This document shows positions 1 to 12,070 of a DNA stretch of 64,000 nt, piece after piece (position 1 is the stretch's first letter; every line of letters begins with the position of its first letter). Origin of the DNA: Sweltsa coloradensis (taxonomy: Eukaryota; Arthropoda; Insecta; Plecoptera; Chloroperlidae); the NCBI GenBank assembly GCA_024449915.1, contig JAMZAV010000159.1, positions 1,612,001-1,676,000 of the forward strand. Direction: 5' to 3'. The translations under genes and the position numbers were made by a program. Below the pieces are notes generated by a model. The model ran no database searches. It saw only the letters and a list, made by a program, of their open reading frames with translations, and was not told the origin of the DNA.

Positions 1-199
1 GCCTACGTAGGCCTATGTATTGAGATACACAAAATCTAAAATATGCAAAAATTTCAGAAAAAAATATTTTTTTGTGTGCTCTTACAATTTGCATTTTTAC
101 TTAGGGCCTAAAATAAAACTTTTATTCACAATCAAAAAATTTCCAAAATGTATTCAATTTATTCACAATCAAAAATTACATAAATCTTGGAACAAAATG

Positions 200-2090
200 C
201 TGAATTTGTATTGTTTCATTAAAAATATATAATCTAGCCGAATTAAATTGAGTAGTGATAGGGTAAAGGGTTAAGGATACCCTAGTTTTACCGATTAGGC
301 CTAATAACAAAAAATAACGCACAGTAGGAGGCAGGCCTCCACCTTTTCAATATCAATAATTTGTATTTTATCGTTGTGCATTCCTACTACTCACTGTGTT
401 GCTCATTTCAGGAATTGGAGGAACCTGTACGACCGTCAAGGAGGCTCCTCAAAAACCTTCCACATCGTCGTATGTCGCAGCTAACGTGTGATTCTTCAAC
501 TTCAGCGTGTCAGACATGGACATATTCAGCAGCCTACGCTCGTGTCGCACAATAATAGAAATATTTGTAAGTCAGTTCTTGGAACAATTGATTAACTCCT
601 TATCCCTCAATCCTTCTTTTTAAGAGGTTTATCCTGAACGTTCAGTACGGTGCTCGACTACTTGCTGAACTTTAAGCTGGTGGTCATGAAGAAGCACCAG
701 CATGTTCCTAGCATGTTTGCATGTTCCCAACATGTTCACTAGCTCACACCACAGTTCATCTTACTACTTTGTGCATTTATCAAAGTAAAATAGGTCTAGT
801 GAAAATAAGTTAGCCTAAACCTAAATGTAAGAATGTGATTTCAAAACCAAAATCAAATTTTAAAATTGCCTGATAATTTAATTGTGCTGAAATCAAATCA
901 TCGTGGTGTAAATTCAGGAAATACAGTCATACTTCAATAGGCATTTCTGAAAACCCTTGCAAAAAATAACACCGTACACATGGAACGTAAATCGAAAACA
1001 GTATTCCAAGTAGCCTACAGTGATGCGAACGACAATACAGTAATTGACTTGTATATCAATATATCGATACAATACGATAAGCGACGTCATATCGTGCTAA
1101 CCGTACAGTATTATTTGCACTGAATATCGTAAAATGGTGAATTTGTATTGTTTCATTAAAAAATTAAAAATATATAATCTAGCCGAATTAAATTGAGTAG
1201 TGATAGCGAAAGGGTTAAGGATACCCTAGTTTTACCGATTAGGCCTAATAACAAAAAATAACGCACAGTAGGAGGCAGGCCTCCACCTTTTCAATATCAA
1301 TAATTTGTATTTTATCGTTGTGCATTCCCACTAGGCCTACTACTCACTGTGTTGCTCATTTCAGGAATTGGAGGAACCTGTACGACCATCAAGGAGGTTC
1401 CTCGAGAACCTTCCACATTGTCGTTTGTCGCAGCTAACGTGTGATTCTTCAACTTCAGCGTGTCAGACACGGACATATTCAGCCGCCTACGCTCGTGTCG
1501 CACAATAATAGAAATATTTGTAAGTCAGTTCTTGGAACAATTGATCTCCTTATCCCTCTATCCTTCTTTTTAAGAGGTTTATCCTGAATGTTCAGTACGG
1601 TGCTCGACTACTTGCTGAACTTAAAGCTAGTGGTCATAAAGAAGCACCAGCATGTTCCCAGCATGTTTGCATGTTCCCAACATGTTCACTAGCTCACACC
1701 ACAGTTCATCTTAATACTTTGTGCATTTATCAAAGTAAAATAGGTCTAGTGAAAATAAGTTAGCCTAAACCTAAATGTTAAGAATGTGATTTCAAAACCA
1801 AAATCAAATTTGAAAATTTTGCCTGATAAATTTAATTGTGCTGAAATCAAATCATTGTGGTGTAAATTTAGGAAATACAGTCATACTTCAATAGGACGTT
1901 TCTGAAAACCCTTTCAAAAAATAACACCGTACACATTGAGTAAAATCGAAAACAAGTATTCCAAGTAGCCTACTAGTGATGCGAACGACGATACAGTAAT
2001 TGCTTGTATATCAATATAGATCGAAACAATACGATAAGTGACGTCATATAGTGCTAACCGTACAGTATTATTTTGCACTGAATATTGAAA
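200..2090. repeat. Tandem direct duplication of about 940 bp
   Basis: Positions 200-1134 and 1135-2090 are two direct copies of one sequence. They share the same order of landmarks: TGAATTTGTATTGTTTCATT at the start, a GGAATTGGAGGAACCTGTAC block, AGCATGTTTGCATGTTCCC, and CTAACCGTACAGTATTATTT at the end. Differences are scattered substitutions and 1-5 base indels. Small open frames inside (361-555, 1312-1503) differ between the copies, so coding is unlikely. The segment TTTTATCGTTGTGCATTCC in each copy resembles a decayed hAT end, so the unit may itself hold an old transposon. Confidence 0.85.
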
Positions 2091-2124
2091 TGAATCGTTA
2101 TTCCGACATGTAATTGTCGTTTTC

Positions 2125-2580
2125 GATTTTTAATGCAATATTTTTGTGATATTTGGGCCGATTCTGACCAAATAGGTGGGGTTTCAACGTTCATATTTTA
2201 CATGACAAAGGTAATGGTGATGTAGTACGTTTAGAAAGAAAAAGATGAAAAAGTTAGCCAGAATCTACAGAAAAGAAATAGACCTAAAGGTTTTAATATA
2301 AGTTTTTTGAGGTGTATTAATAATTGACAAGTAACTATAGAAACGTGACAACAATTACAATATGTAATGTAATGTCGTAATGTAATTTGTAATTTGTGTA
2401 TATATTTTTGTGATCTTCAACTCTACACAGCCGCCGAACTTTTCCAAGGTAAGCTGTTGGCTCCCAGCCTCTATCAATCTTTCCCCAACCAACACTAAAC
2501 TAGCCTCTCGGCCCTATCAACCCAAGCAATGTGTACAAAAAGCAAGTCTTCAGGCCTCCAGATATTTTACATTCTATTAA
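2125..2580 (+). mobile_element. Internal fragment of a Helitron-like element
   Basis: This stretch matches, in the same order, the middle of the Helitron-like elements at 6011-6670 (inverse strand) and 56663-57237. Shared landmarks are GGGCCGATTCTGACCAAA, ACGTTCATATTTTACATG, AAAAGTTAGCCAGAATC and CCAGATATTTTACATTCTA. The 5' terminus and the CTAG end are both missing, so this is a truncated copy. Confidence 0.65.
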
Positions 2581-2624
2581 TTGGCATTACGGCACTGTCT
2601 GACCTCTGTGTAATGGTGTGTGAA

Positions 2625-2816
2625 AGAGAATGAGCGCAGAGTGGGAGAGGAGAAGATAGAGACAGACAGTGGTCTGTGCTGTGATGAGCATAGAGAGGAG
2701 TAGATCGATAATGAATGAAGAGGCTACCAGGCGGACCTTTTTTGTGGTGAGAGAGATCGAGGGAGAGAGAGAAAGGAGAGTAAGTGATGAAGAAAGAGAG
2801 AGACATAGAGAGATTG

Positions 2817-2862
<46 letters not shown>
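2625..2862. repeat. GA-rich low-complexity tract and (TTGA)n microsatellite
   Basis: A purine-rich GAGAGA-type stretch runs to about 2812. It is followed by about eleven uninterrupted GATT units (2816-2862). Both strands give only simple-sequence translations, for example the Ser/Leu/His-rich frame at 2567-2806. Confidence 0.9.
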
Positions 2863-3045
2863 GGTCTTTATTTCAAGGCCGGATTAGGGCTAGAGGGGGA
2901 AAGGGAGAATGAGAGAGAGGATGAAGAAAGATTGCACATGTGGGTCTCTTGATCTTATCTTCTTATAATGTAAACAATAATACACAATAGTCCTAGAAAA
3001 TGGTGCAGCAAAAGTGCATTTAGGGGTACAAGCTAGGGGTGTGCG

Positions 3046-3997
3046 TAGGGTGTCCATTCGTCCCGTTAAAAACGGGACAGTCCCGTTTTTTAGGGACCTG
3101 TCCCGGTGTCCCGACAACTGTTCACAGACGCTGTTTTGTCCCGTTTTTTGTAAATATACCGATTTCACGTGTAGCTCGTGGCTCGTCTGCTGTAAATTAA
3201 CGTACTCTTCGCGTATTCTGTATACACTTTTCTGCTGGCCTTGACTTTGCACGAATGAATGCGTTATCAGCAGGCGGAGTGTAGAGGGGGGTGGGGTTGG
3301 TTGACGGCATCAGTAACACGAATTGTCCCGAGCCCCAACAAAGTTGCTGTGGTTTTGGCAGCCGAGCAACATGATACGCGAATCGTTTCCGTTCTTTGTC
3401 GATCTCGATCGAGCGTCCAGCGATCAGAATGCCGAAACGTAAGTGTAAGTTTACAGACGCTATAAAAACGAGTTTTTGTTCCTAAAACAGGGGTTTTCGG
3501 GTGACAAAGTGGAATGCTGTTGTGAGGAAATTAAAAAAAAAAAAAATAGTATGATTGCAAGCCTACTTCGCCTGCAATTCGATATTTAATTATTATTAGC
3601 AGCAATTAAATGTGGGGAAAGCTAATTTTGATTTGAAAACATATTTTTACTTCATAACCTCACTTTTACGAGATGGTTTTTTTCGTCTCGTACGCGCGAG
3701 TGTGTAAAATGCCGCCGCCTGAACGTGTGTTTTCAATGACGATGTTAAGAAGGACTTTCCTTACCTTGTTAAACACGAGACTGATAATGACAAAGTGTTT
3801 TGTACGATCTGCAAAGCAAGATTTTCTATAGTAATTATCCATTAAGGTAATCCCCCGAGTTGCCATTTTTCAGTTAAAACATGACAAAATAATTGTAGTA
3901 TAATTGTAGCCTCCGGCGGCTGGGGCTTCGCCCCAGACCCCAGCTACAACCACCGGAAATTTGTCCCGCTTTTTTAGTTTGAAATATGGACACCCTA
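3046..3997 (+). mobile_element. hAT DNA transposon inserted inside another hAT
   Basis: Ends TAGGGTGTCCA and TGGACACCCTA are perfect 11-bp inverted repeats. The flanking octamer GGTGTGCG is identical on both sides (3038-3045 and 3998-4005). Removing it restores the terminal inverted repeat of the surrounding hAT. The interior carries remains of a BED-type zinc-finger transposase start (separate entry) and two GGGACAGTCCCGTTTTT-type subterminal palindromes. Confidence 0.9.
3429..3845 (+). pseudogene. Degenerate BED zinc-finger start of a hAT transposase
   Basis: An ATG at 3429 opens MPKRKCKFTD before a stop. From 3732 a frame reads FNDDVKKDFPYLV, then KVFCTICKARFSI, ending at a TAA (3843-3845). 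A short basic start followed by FPYL and a C-x2-C is the layout of the N-terminal BED finger in hAT transposases, as I know the family. The expected His pair appears only in another frame just downstream, so the finger is frameshifted, and no DDE catalytic part remains. The two pieces could be exons split by an intron, but with the downstream stop the copy is dead either way. Confidence 0.6.
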
Positions 3998-4889
3998 GGT
4001 GTGCGAAGCTTCGAAATTATCGAATCCGAATCAAATCTTTCAGAATTCGAATTCGATTCGTCGTTCGAATCCGAAATCGTAAAAATTCGAAGTATTCGAA
4101 AATTCGAATCCGGCGACAAACTCCCGAGAAACACGCTAAATAAATCAATAGGTCGATTTTATAGTTTGCAATCGATCACGTGATAACATGGCCGCCGCGT
4201 ACGTAAACGAAGAATTTCCGTTCGCGTCTTGTTGTTCAAGAAACGCGGTGTTTTTCTCGCACGTAGCATTCGAAAAACAACACTGCGCTCTCTCCTCTCT
4301 TCTCTCTTGGACGATGCTGGCAGGCGTTGCGCAAGCGGACGGCGCAGCGCGCGCTCTCTCTCTCACGCGAGCCCTAGCCGGCCGGCTGCCAGCTGCTCAG
4401 ATGACTGGCGGGCGCCGTGTTTTTACGTCAGTCAGTCAGTCTCCCTTCACATAGCGATGCGTTTGCATTACTTGAACGATATCCATCTCCGAACTCGTAC
4501 GTAATAATAAGTGCGGGTCCATACAATACATGTTATGTTTTAGGCCTACTAATGTGCTCTTAAATGACAGCAAAAAGTTTCCTCGCGATGTTATCTTGAA
4601 AAGTAGAACAATGCCAAAAGATAAGATAGGCCTACTGCGTGAGATAAATACTTTGCGTTCAGAGAAGAGGCTGGTTGGATTAAGTGTTGTCGATTGGCTG
4701 AAGATGTCATGGAGCCTCGAAAACATGGTAAAAACAATGAAAAACAGCGCGGGACCATGAAATTATGGCATTTCTTTATGTTACATGTTCCCTGTGAGAT
4801 AAATCAATTTTGGATTCAGATTTGCAAATCTTTGTGTTTGGGATTCGAGATTCTGATTCAAAGTGAAAAATTAGATTCGCACACCCCTA

Positions 4890-6010
4890 GCACAAGCATG
4901 AAAAGTGGTAAAAAGGTACTTAATTACTTTATTACTGAAAATTGATATGGATCCACCGATGAATCGACCCCAGTTTCTCACTGAAGGTTAAAATGTAAAA
5001 ATCATTACAAATAGGGCTACAAAAATATTTTCACATTTTTTTAAATTATTGTTTTAGCCATATTTAGCCATATTAGTATACGCGCTCATTTTCATCAACA
5101 CTCAACAGATAGTCTTGTCAACAAAGACTTTCGTGGAAGAATGCGACAGCCTGAGCCTGCGGCTCGACGCAGTAGAATGCAAACGTGTCTCTCTCTCTCA
5201 TGTGGGAAAACCTATCACTACTATCGCCCGCGCTGAAGCTTTTGTCGCAAGATAAGCCTGGGAAAGAAAGGAGATAAGCCAAGGAATAACAATCCAATGC
5301 GTCGGGATCGTAGAAACATGATCACATCGCAATAATTCTTCTTCCACCTAGTTCCACACCGACCTCTTTGTAGTTTGTTCTTTGTCAGCTGTGAGTTGAG
5401 TTGGTTGGATCGACCGAGCGCGCACCTAGTTCGCCCAGGTGTCTCGTGTTGGCTTACAACGCGCTCTGTTGTCGACTCGAGTTACTCTTTAGCAGAATGG
5501 ACAAAGAAGTTTCCCGGGGTCTTCTGTATCGACTCTGCAGGCAGTGGGCAGGCTCCGCGGGAAAGACCGCATCGACGTAGCGCGTAAAATAATAAACCCG
5601 CCTAAAAACAGTCGCGAAAAATACCCTAAACTTATAATCGGCTCCAGGTAATTTCTAGAACCGGGTATCCAATGTAATCCCTAGAAAATATGTAGGCCTA
5701 GTCTAACCATAAAAAAAAAAAAAAAAAAATTGAAAAAGCTCGGCTCGGCTCGAAAATCAAGCTTTTTTTAATACTCGGCTCGGCTCGACTTAAAAATCCT
5801 AGGCTCGCACATCCCTACTTGATGATAATTGCCGCATTCCTATTTGTGAATGATATTGTCTTAAGATTATTAAACACAGGAGTCCAAAATGGACGATCTT
5901 GTTTCTCAGGGCCAATCCTTGACCGCTTTTACAGTCAATATCTGTCACACTAGGTCTGTGTATATTATGGTAAGTCACGCAATACAGACTGTGGCATCCC
6001 TTCAGCTTAA
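4890..6010. other. Unassigned stretch ending in an orphan hAT terminus
   Basis: No convincing gene. The part 5090-5600 is richer in GC, and its frame at 5375-5587 has no recognisable motif. At 5725-5817 there are two copies of CTCGGCTCGGCTCG and the terminus GGCTCGCACATCCCTA, which reads on the other strand as a hAT-type TAGGGATGTGCGAGCC. No matching left end was found, so this looks like a truncated hAT. Confidence 0.45.
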
Positions 6011-6670
6011 CTAGGCTGCTTCGTGAACGCTTTTTTTAGTCGCGTTGATGGATGAGTTTTTTTTAAGTTTTTAGTATGCATGGGATCTCTTTTTACTTTT
6101 TTAAGTCCCATTGCAAAATCATTTTTGTTAAATTTGGATAATTTTTATAAAGTAGTATTAATTGCTATGCTAATACCAATTTAATAGAATGTAAAATATC
6201 TGGAGGGCCGAAGACTGGCTTTTTGTACCCATTGTAGGTGATTGTTGTCAAGTTTCTATAATTTACTTGTGTATTATACACCTCAAAAAACTTATATTAA
6301 AACCTTTATTTCTATGGATTCTGGCCAACATTTTCAACTTTTTCTTTCAAAAGGTACTACATCACCATTAGCTTAATATCCATGTAAAAAATGAACGTTG
6401 TAGCCCCACCCGTTTGGTCAGAATCGGTCCAAGTATCACGAAAATATCGCATTACAAATCGCGAAAAATCGCGAAAGTATGATATTCATGAGAAATATTT
6501 CTTAGATTGTACCCAAAAACGTGGCAGGTCTAAGTTCAGAGATTTCGAAGGTCCCCTCCAATTTTCATCAAGATCGCACATGCCGTTTGCCCGGTAGAGC
6601 ACGAACAAACAGACAAAAAAAAGGGGGGGGGGAGGTCAGTGAAATTGAAGTCTTCCCTTCACTCATCCAA
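6011..6670 (-). mobile_element. Complete Helitron-like element, family 1
   Basis: Read on the minus strand it starts TTGGATGAGTGAAG at 6670 and ends CTAG at 6011. The flanks are A before and T after, with no target duplication. The 3' end has a subterminal CATCC complementary to the start, then a hairpin with AACGC/GCGTT stem. The body matches 56663-57237 and 58382-59156. No transposase is encoded; the 68-aa frame at 6391-6597 is repeat sequence. Confidence 0.8.
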
Positions 6671-7406
6671 TCATGGCAAGTTCAATGTGTTGCATTGCAA
6701 TGCTTGCCAGCCTGAGCCTACTCTGGAGTGAACTGTGGAGTGAACCCTAGTGTCTCCTGGGCTGGTACTGTAGTGGTGTGTTGTATGTTAGTATGGTACA
6801 TGATACTTAAATCTCAGTTGCTCTTATTGTCTCTCCTTGCCCTTGCCCCGAGTAAAACAACATGGAAATTAAAAGAATCGATAATGGGACAAAGAACACG
6901 AGATTTAAACGAAGGCACATGCACGATTGCCATTTGGGATTATCGATATTCAAATTCATATGGTATGAAATGTCAACCCTAATAGTAATAGTACACTTTT
7001 CTTTGAACCATTTAGTTGAGTAAAAGGGTGTTTTGACCATCTTGGGCATCATAGAATCAGCACTGGCCTGCCAAGCTCGACACCTCATCTTCTTTATCAT
7101 TCTCTTGTTGCAACACCTCTCTCTCTCTTCAACTCTAAATCCTTTCCTAATAGTAGGCCCATATTACTAAAGGCCCTAGGCCTACCATGAATTAATATCG
7201 AGGTCACATGTGACAAATAACAGCTCAGTCGAAACACATAACTTTTCACCTGCTGATGATGGTTGCAGCTAAGTTAAAGTTGCCATTAGCTTATTTAAAG
7301 TTACCTAGTCCCATATAATATGGGCCACATTATAGTGGAGCATCTGCAATTGATGTTTGTGATGTGCTCTGGAAAAGGGTCCTTAAATCAACTTAGTTTG
7401 GGAATG
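6671..7406. other. No gene recognised
   Basis: Short frames on both strands (6728-6982 plus, 6807-7100 minus) lack recognisable motifs and splice context. Nothing else identified. Confidence 0.5.
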
Positions 7407-7797
7407 CAGTCAAACCCGCCTAATACGTTTTCGAAGTAAGCTCTCGTTTTGAACGTATTTGGTGGAAAACGTATCAAAAATAATCATTTTAAATAGCGCG
7501 GGGCCCTTCCGCGTGAACCTTAACAGTGCAATGGGCGTCCTGCGTGAACACAACAGTTACTAGACAGATAGCGTAGGCGGGGTCTCGAGCACGCACTCAC
7601 ATCGACGAGAACACTTACATGGGCGACTGAACTGCATCCTTGACATCCCTAGGGAAAGGTCGGGAGCTCCAAGGTCGAGATCGGTTCAGCTTCAAATGTT
7701 GCAACAAGGCTAGCGGGTAGGGGCGGTATTATATATCCGAGAACAAGACATGACAACTCAATTATAAAAAATGAAACTATATAACAGGTAGTAACGT

Positions 7798-7990
7798 TAT
7801 AAATATAAATCATTGGACTTTTTCACTGTTAGTTAACAAAATATATGAAATGTTTTTTGTCCTGTCTGTTGTGGTTTTTTTTAATTGTTAATTTTGTTTG
7901 ATAAAGATTACTGTAAAGAAATCGAAATATCACATTAAAATAAATATTTTGTTAACTAACAGTGAAAAAGTCCAATGATTTTATTTATAA
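7798..7990. mobile_element. Foldback MITE with about 45-bp inverted repeats
   Basis: The left arm 7798-7843 contains AATCATTGGACTTTTTCACT and TAGTTAACAAAATAT. The right arm 7944-7990 is its complement. The central TTAATTGTTAATTTTGTTTGATAAAGA part and one flank recur at 42830-42960, so it belongs to a dispersed family. Non-coding. Confidence 0.8.
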
Positions 7991-8390
7991 TGACAACTCA
8001 ACTCGTATCTCAACTCGTATAACACTTGCGCCTCAATTAAACTGTATAGACTGCATCATGGATTAAATAAAATGATTTTGCAATAACTAGGAATACACCA
8101 AAGTTGTTAGACGAGTGAGTGAGCCATGTGTTGAGTATCCAGTAACATTCCCTTTTCTCCCCCTATATTTAAGACTGGATCTAGACAGCGTTGGTCTTTC
8201 CACCCTTACCTATCATAGGCTAGAGTGGCGCATTATGGCCTTACAGTTGACGTGCCCTTATACCAACTAAATTTTAAAACCCTATTAAATTATTTATACC
8301 TATATATCAATCAACTTGTATGCAGATGTTCCTGGATACTAAACACATGAGTCGGTCACTCGTCTAACAACGACCTTGGCGTTTTCCTAG

Positions 8391-8455
8391 TCTGGTTGGC
8401 TAAGGCGCCCTTATACCCGAAATGTGGGAGACCTGGGTTCAATCCCCTGGTCAGG
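8391..8455 (+). repeat. tRNA-derived SINE head, type C
   Basis: Contains an A-box-like TGGCTAAGGCGC and a B-box GGTTCAATCCC spaced as in a tRNA gene, followed by a GGTCAGGAAAG 3' half. It is not a functional tRNA: no clean acceptor stem, and it continues into a shared body. It starts directly after the Helitron CTAG at 8390. A near-identical copy starts directly after the CTAG at 27822. Confidence 0.65.
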
Positions 8456-8873
8456 AAAGATTTTGTAATTTCTGGATTGTATTTTAAAAATCATTAAACA
8501 TGTTTTGAAATACATACTAATGCAGTGTAGGCTATCATCTGTGACAATACTATGGAAAACATAGCCAGTACGAAATACTTGTAAAGATTGCAAGTTTTAT
8601 TCAATCTCCCAGCTCTATTTGGGGGTATCTTGAGCGTGCAAGATTCGATACACCTTTGGCACTGCATTTTCACAGCCAGACAAATAACAAACAAAAAATA
8701 TTTTTTTCAAAAACAAAACCATTGTCGTTAAAATAATTCCAACACATTCGCAGCCTATTTTCAATTTATAATTTCTTGTAGGTTTAAATCACAATGGATC
8801 TGGATGATGAATGGATGATTTGGTTAGCAGTTCTCAGTCTGTTCAGCGATTCGGCTGATTTTCGACGTACTGA

Positions 8874-8900
8874 CACACACACACACATACACACACTCAC
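8874..8900. repeat. (CA)n microsatellite
   Basis: Short run of CACACA with one TACACA interruption, inside the 5' module of the surrounding Helitron-like element. Confidence 0.85.
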
Positions 8901-11900
8901 AGAATCACGGAAGTGCCATATTTCTTGAATTGTATCCTCAGTCGCTCCGCTCCCTCGTCTAATTATCGCGTAAGAATAACACGGCACTAAGAGAGTGCAA
9001 CATATTGAGAATGTGCAGTGAAGTGTGTGGTGGTGTGAGCCAGCCGGCCGAGAGAGAGAGAGACTAGTCGAGTCTTTGCGATCACAGGCGGCGCGAGTGG
9101 GAGGGGTGGGGGAACCGGTCTTGCAGGCAGCTGCTGACGGGTATGGTGGGGAAGTGAACCTGACACTACAGCTGACAAAAGATCGTGCTCGCTGTCAATG
9201 ACGTGTTGTCTGGGCAAGCAAGACATTATATTGGCGTTTTTTATCGCTTATTAGGCGGAAAACCTATCATACAGGAACGTTTTGCGCAAATAATTTTAAC
9301 ATTTCACTTATGGGTGTATTTCGGGTCCTAGGCCTATATTTTTGGATGTCAGCGAGAAAACGAAATGAAAGGGAACGTTTTTGACGGGTTTGACTGTATA
9401 GGAGTTTTAAAATTGCTGTGTGTAAAATGTTGATTTTCATATTCTTTTGAAGCGGCCACATATCGGTGTTGTTCCAATTATTTATTTCTGAACTATCTCT
9501 GTCCTTCCTTATGCATACCATCAGTGCACAATATACCCACACACACAGCTTGTAGGGCTAGGTGGGGTGACCGTAGAAATGACTTGCTAGTCAAGAGGGT
9601 TAGTTGTTACTCGATTGCTTGTCTTTTTCCCATGTTGTTTTCTTGGTACCTACCACCCATAGCCTTATATTTCTCCATTATTGGATGGATCACAAAATCA
9701 TGACAATATATTTCCATTTACCAGTACTTGAGGCTGGCTGGGTCTTCAGTTGTGACTACAGTTGATAGGAAATTACTGTGCAAGACTATTAAAGTTGTTC
9801 CGATTTGAAATGAAATGAATTGCTTACTTGCTTCACATTGTTCATTGTCATCAAGCGATATAATTTTTACATTTCACCAGCGTCAACTCTGGTTTTAAAA
9901 GTGTTGAAAGATCTGCCCAAATGGGTAGAATGGCTGACTCAATGTCATAAAATGCTTTCATTTCTTGTTGGCACTAGTTGAAAAACTAAATGAGTGAAGA
10001 TATAAAATACTAGGATCTTTATTTTGTAATCCATCCATGAACGTGCGAGTGGCGTTGCGCCTGAAACTTATGACATAAACAGCATCATATGTGTGTATGG
10101 CCTGTACTATAGGCCTACAGCATCTTTAAAAGATATTAGTTGAGGTCTGTCAATCTTGTAGGTAGCCTACTAACGTTGAGACAGTTTATCCCATGTGGAA
10201 TATATTTTACATAATTAGCTTAGCCAAAGATCTTGATAATGGTAATGGAATGGGGAATGGGTTGTTATCTAGATATGATTTGTATTTATAAAATACACAA
10301 CTTCAAAGTCAAAGTCACGTCGTCATAACTCATAGTTTGGTATTGGCAATCTGGTAATCAACCAGTAAGTAGTAACGTATTCCAACCAACCAGCATTACA
10401 AGTATTCACAACCCAAACCACTAGGTTTTTCCCTAGTTATTTGTTCAAGACTTGTTTAAACAATTTTATTTCTAGTGTGCTAAATAAACATTAATTTGCT
10501 ATGCGCGTTAATCATTATCTCAATCTGCATCGTTAAAATATTTTTGTAATGTTTTTTTTTTTTTTTAAGTAGGTAGGGTAATTTGTAAATAAAACTGCAA
10601 CAATGAGAAATCGTTTTAATGCAAACTGACAAGCGCATGAGCAATGAATTAAGCAGTGTTATTAGAAGGTGGTTTTTAATTGAATTATGACAATATGTGG
10701 GACATATGACTATAACCATGATGTATGGTTTTATGTCAAATCCTCACAAAGGTGCACATTGTACAGTAAACTCGCATTATTTCAAACTGGCGTTGGAAGT
10801 CTCAACAGAAACTTAGGGTATAGGCCTAGGACTAGATTGCTGTTTATGTCAATAGTTTTAAATCTCACATAATCCCTAGGTGATAGCATTAAATCCATTA
10901 TCATGGTCAATTGCAAATTACAGTCTGGCTTTCAAACCGTTTTCTGGTTACTATAATCCTAGATTTACCGGATCCGTGATTTGCAAGTGGCTCTGGTTGT
11001 ATGCATAGTTCTCTAAGGCAGCTCTCTTGATTATGTATCATGTACCACTGACATACTTGCAATCAACAATAGGTCTGTTCAATTTGACTACAACAATAAT
11101 GAAACAGGTTTTGTGTTTGGCAAACTCAATTAGTATATAAAGTGTGACGCTGAGAAAAGTAGAGTTGAGTCGAGTACAGTAGTTATTTGCCAATCAACAT
11201 GTAGGCCTACATAATACAGTTTGTCAAGTTTTGATAGTTTGGACATCTAGTAGAATATAGTATACGTAATATAACAAAAAAACTATTCACAGATACCAAA
11301 AGGATGCCCATATGTAGTTGTTGCATTCTAATTGTTGGTCCGTGTAATTAGTAAAGTAACCAATGAATAATAATTTAAAGACAAAATATCAAATATCAAT
11401 TCATTGAAATCAAATTTAGAGAGATCAAACAAAGAAAACTGTATTTTTTAACATTGCTTAATGCTTTGCTGTCATAGTAATTAATTAATCATTATTGTCA
11501 CTATGTATTAGTTAAAATGGTCAACTTACAAAATATGTATGTGTACGAGTACATTTATGCTTGCTTTTGCTCCTTTTGGAATGCTTGTTGTTCCTTTGGG
11601 CTTCTCCCACTTTTCAATGTAAAAGGACCAGAGTCAAAATCCTCATTCCAGCAAATCTTCTTTGATCTATTCAATATTAAATTCAGCACGAAACCTTGCT
11701 CACCTTGCTCACAACACTGCTTTAAAGAATTTACTCTGCTGTATTCCTAAGCAACAATTCAATTAATTTGATTAATCTGTAGACCATATTGTTGTAGCCA
11801 TCAACGAAAATTATAGAGAACATTGTTTGCTTTATAACTGAACAGACCTATTATTGTGGCCGACAGTTGTGAGAACTCATACATTACGACCCAGAAGAAC

Positions 11901-11904
11901 CAGG

Positions 11905-12070
11905 CTACTTTAAGGTGGTAGACCCCCGCAATTACAGTTTTTAAGTGATATCTCGAGATCGGTGCAAAATATCTAAAACCTGATTGTAGATAGTAATGTG
12001 GTTTTGTTTGAATTATATAATGCAAGAAAAAATATTTAGTTGTCGGTACGGTTTGTATTTCGATTATGCA
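11905..12070. repeat. Repeat shared with 47.8 kb
   Basis: The block around ATATCTCGAGATCGGTGCAA, followed by AATATCTAAAA, TGATTG, a TGGTTTTGT block and CGGTTTGTAT, recurs in the same order at 47820-47945. A second matching block, CATGCAGGCTATAGTTCTCA near 12390, corresponds to about 48000. Together 11905-12450 looks like a decayed relative of the MITE at 47652-48134. Confidence 0.6.

Larger units (their letters stand above)
3034..4889. mobile_element. hAT DNA transposon (outer element of a nest)
   Basis: Inverted ends TAGGGGTGTGCGAA (left, split by the inner insertion) and its complement TTCGCACACCCCTA close the element. Flanking 8-mers are GTACAAGC (3026-3033) and GCACAAGC (4890-4897), a target duplication with one mismatch; 8 bp is the hAT hallmark. 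The right part has many TTCGAA/GAATTCGA motifs near the left terminus, typical subterminal repeats. Interior 4188-4500 has overlapping GC-rich open frames on several strands, none of which looks like transposase. Non-autonomous or decayed. Confidence 0.85.
8087..8962 (-). mobile_element. Helitron-like element, family 2, with a palindromic 3' module
   Basis: On the minus strand it begins TTAGACGAGGGAGCG (8962, preceded by A) and ends CTAG at 8087 (followed by T). Just inside the 3' end lies CTCACTCGTCTAACAACG, which repeats the start in inverted form and leads into the AACG...CGTT hairpin. A second, oppositely oriented copy of the hairpin end sits at 8363-8390, making 8087-8390 a palindromic module. 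The segment 8391-8780 recurs at 27823-28183. No coding. Confidence 0.75.
7407..9396. mobile_element. Cut-and-paste transposon with CAGTCAAACCCG ends (pogo/Tc1-mariner type)
   Basis: The left end CAGTCAAACCCGCC (7407) and right end CGGGTTTGACTG (ending 9396) form an inverted repeat, with further partial match inward (ACGTTTTC). The right flank is TA and the left flank TG, consistent with a decayed TA target duplication. CAGTCAAACC-type termini are known from pogo/Tigger-like elements. A MITE (7798-7990) and a Helitron-like element (8087-8962) have inserted inside. No transposase domain was read in what remains. Confidence 0.6.

Noticed and set aside
4188..4504. Overlapping GC-rich ORFs in the outer hAT
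   Set aside because: Two plus frames and one minus frame are open together over the same GC-rich stretch, which indicates composition rather than coding.
8391..8455. tRNA-Leu/Ser-like gene
   Set aside because: No clean acceptor pairing and the copy is duplicated with flanking repeat at 27823; SINE head.
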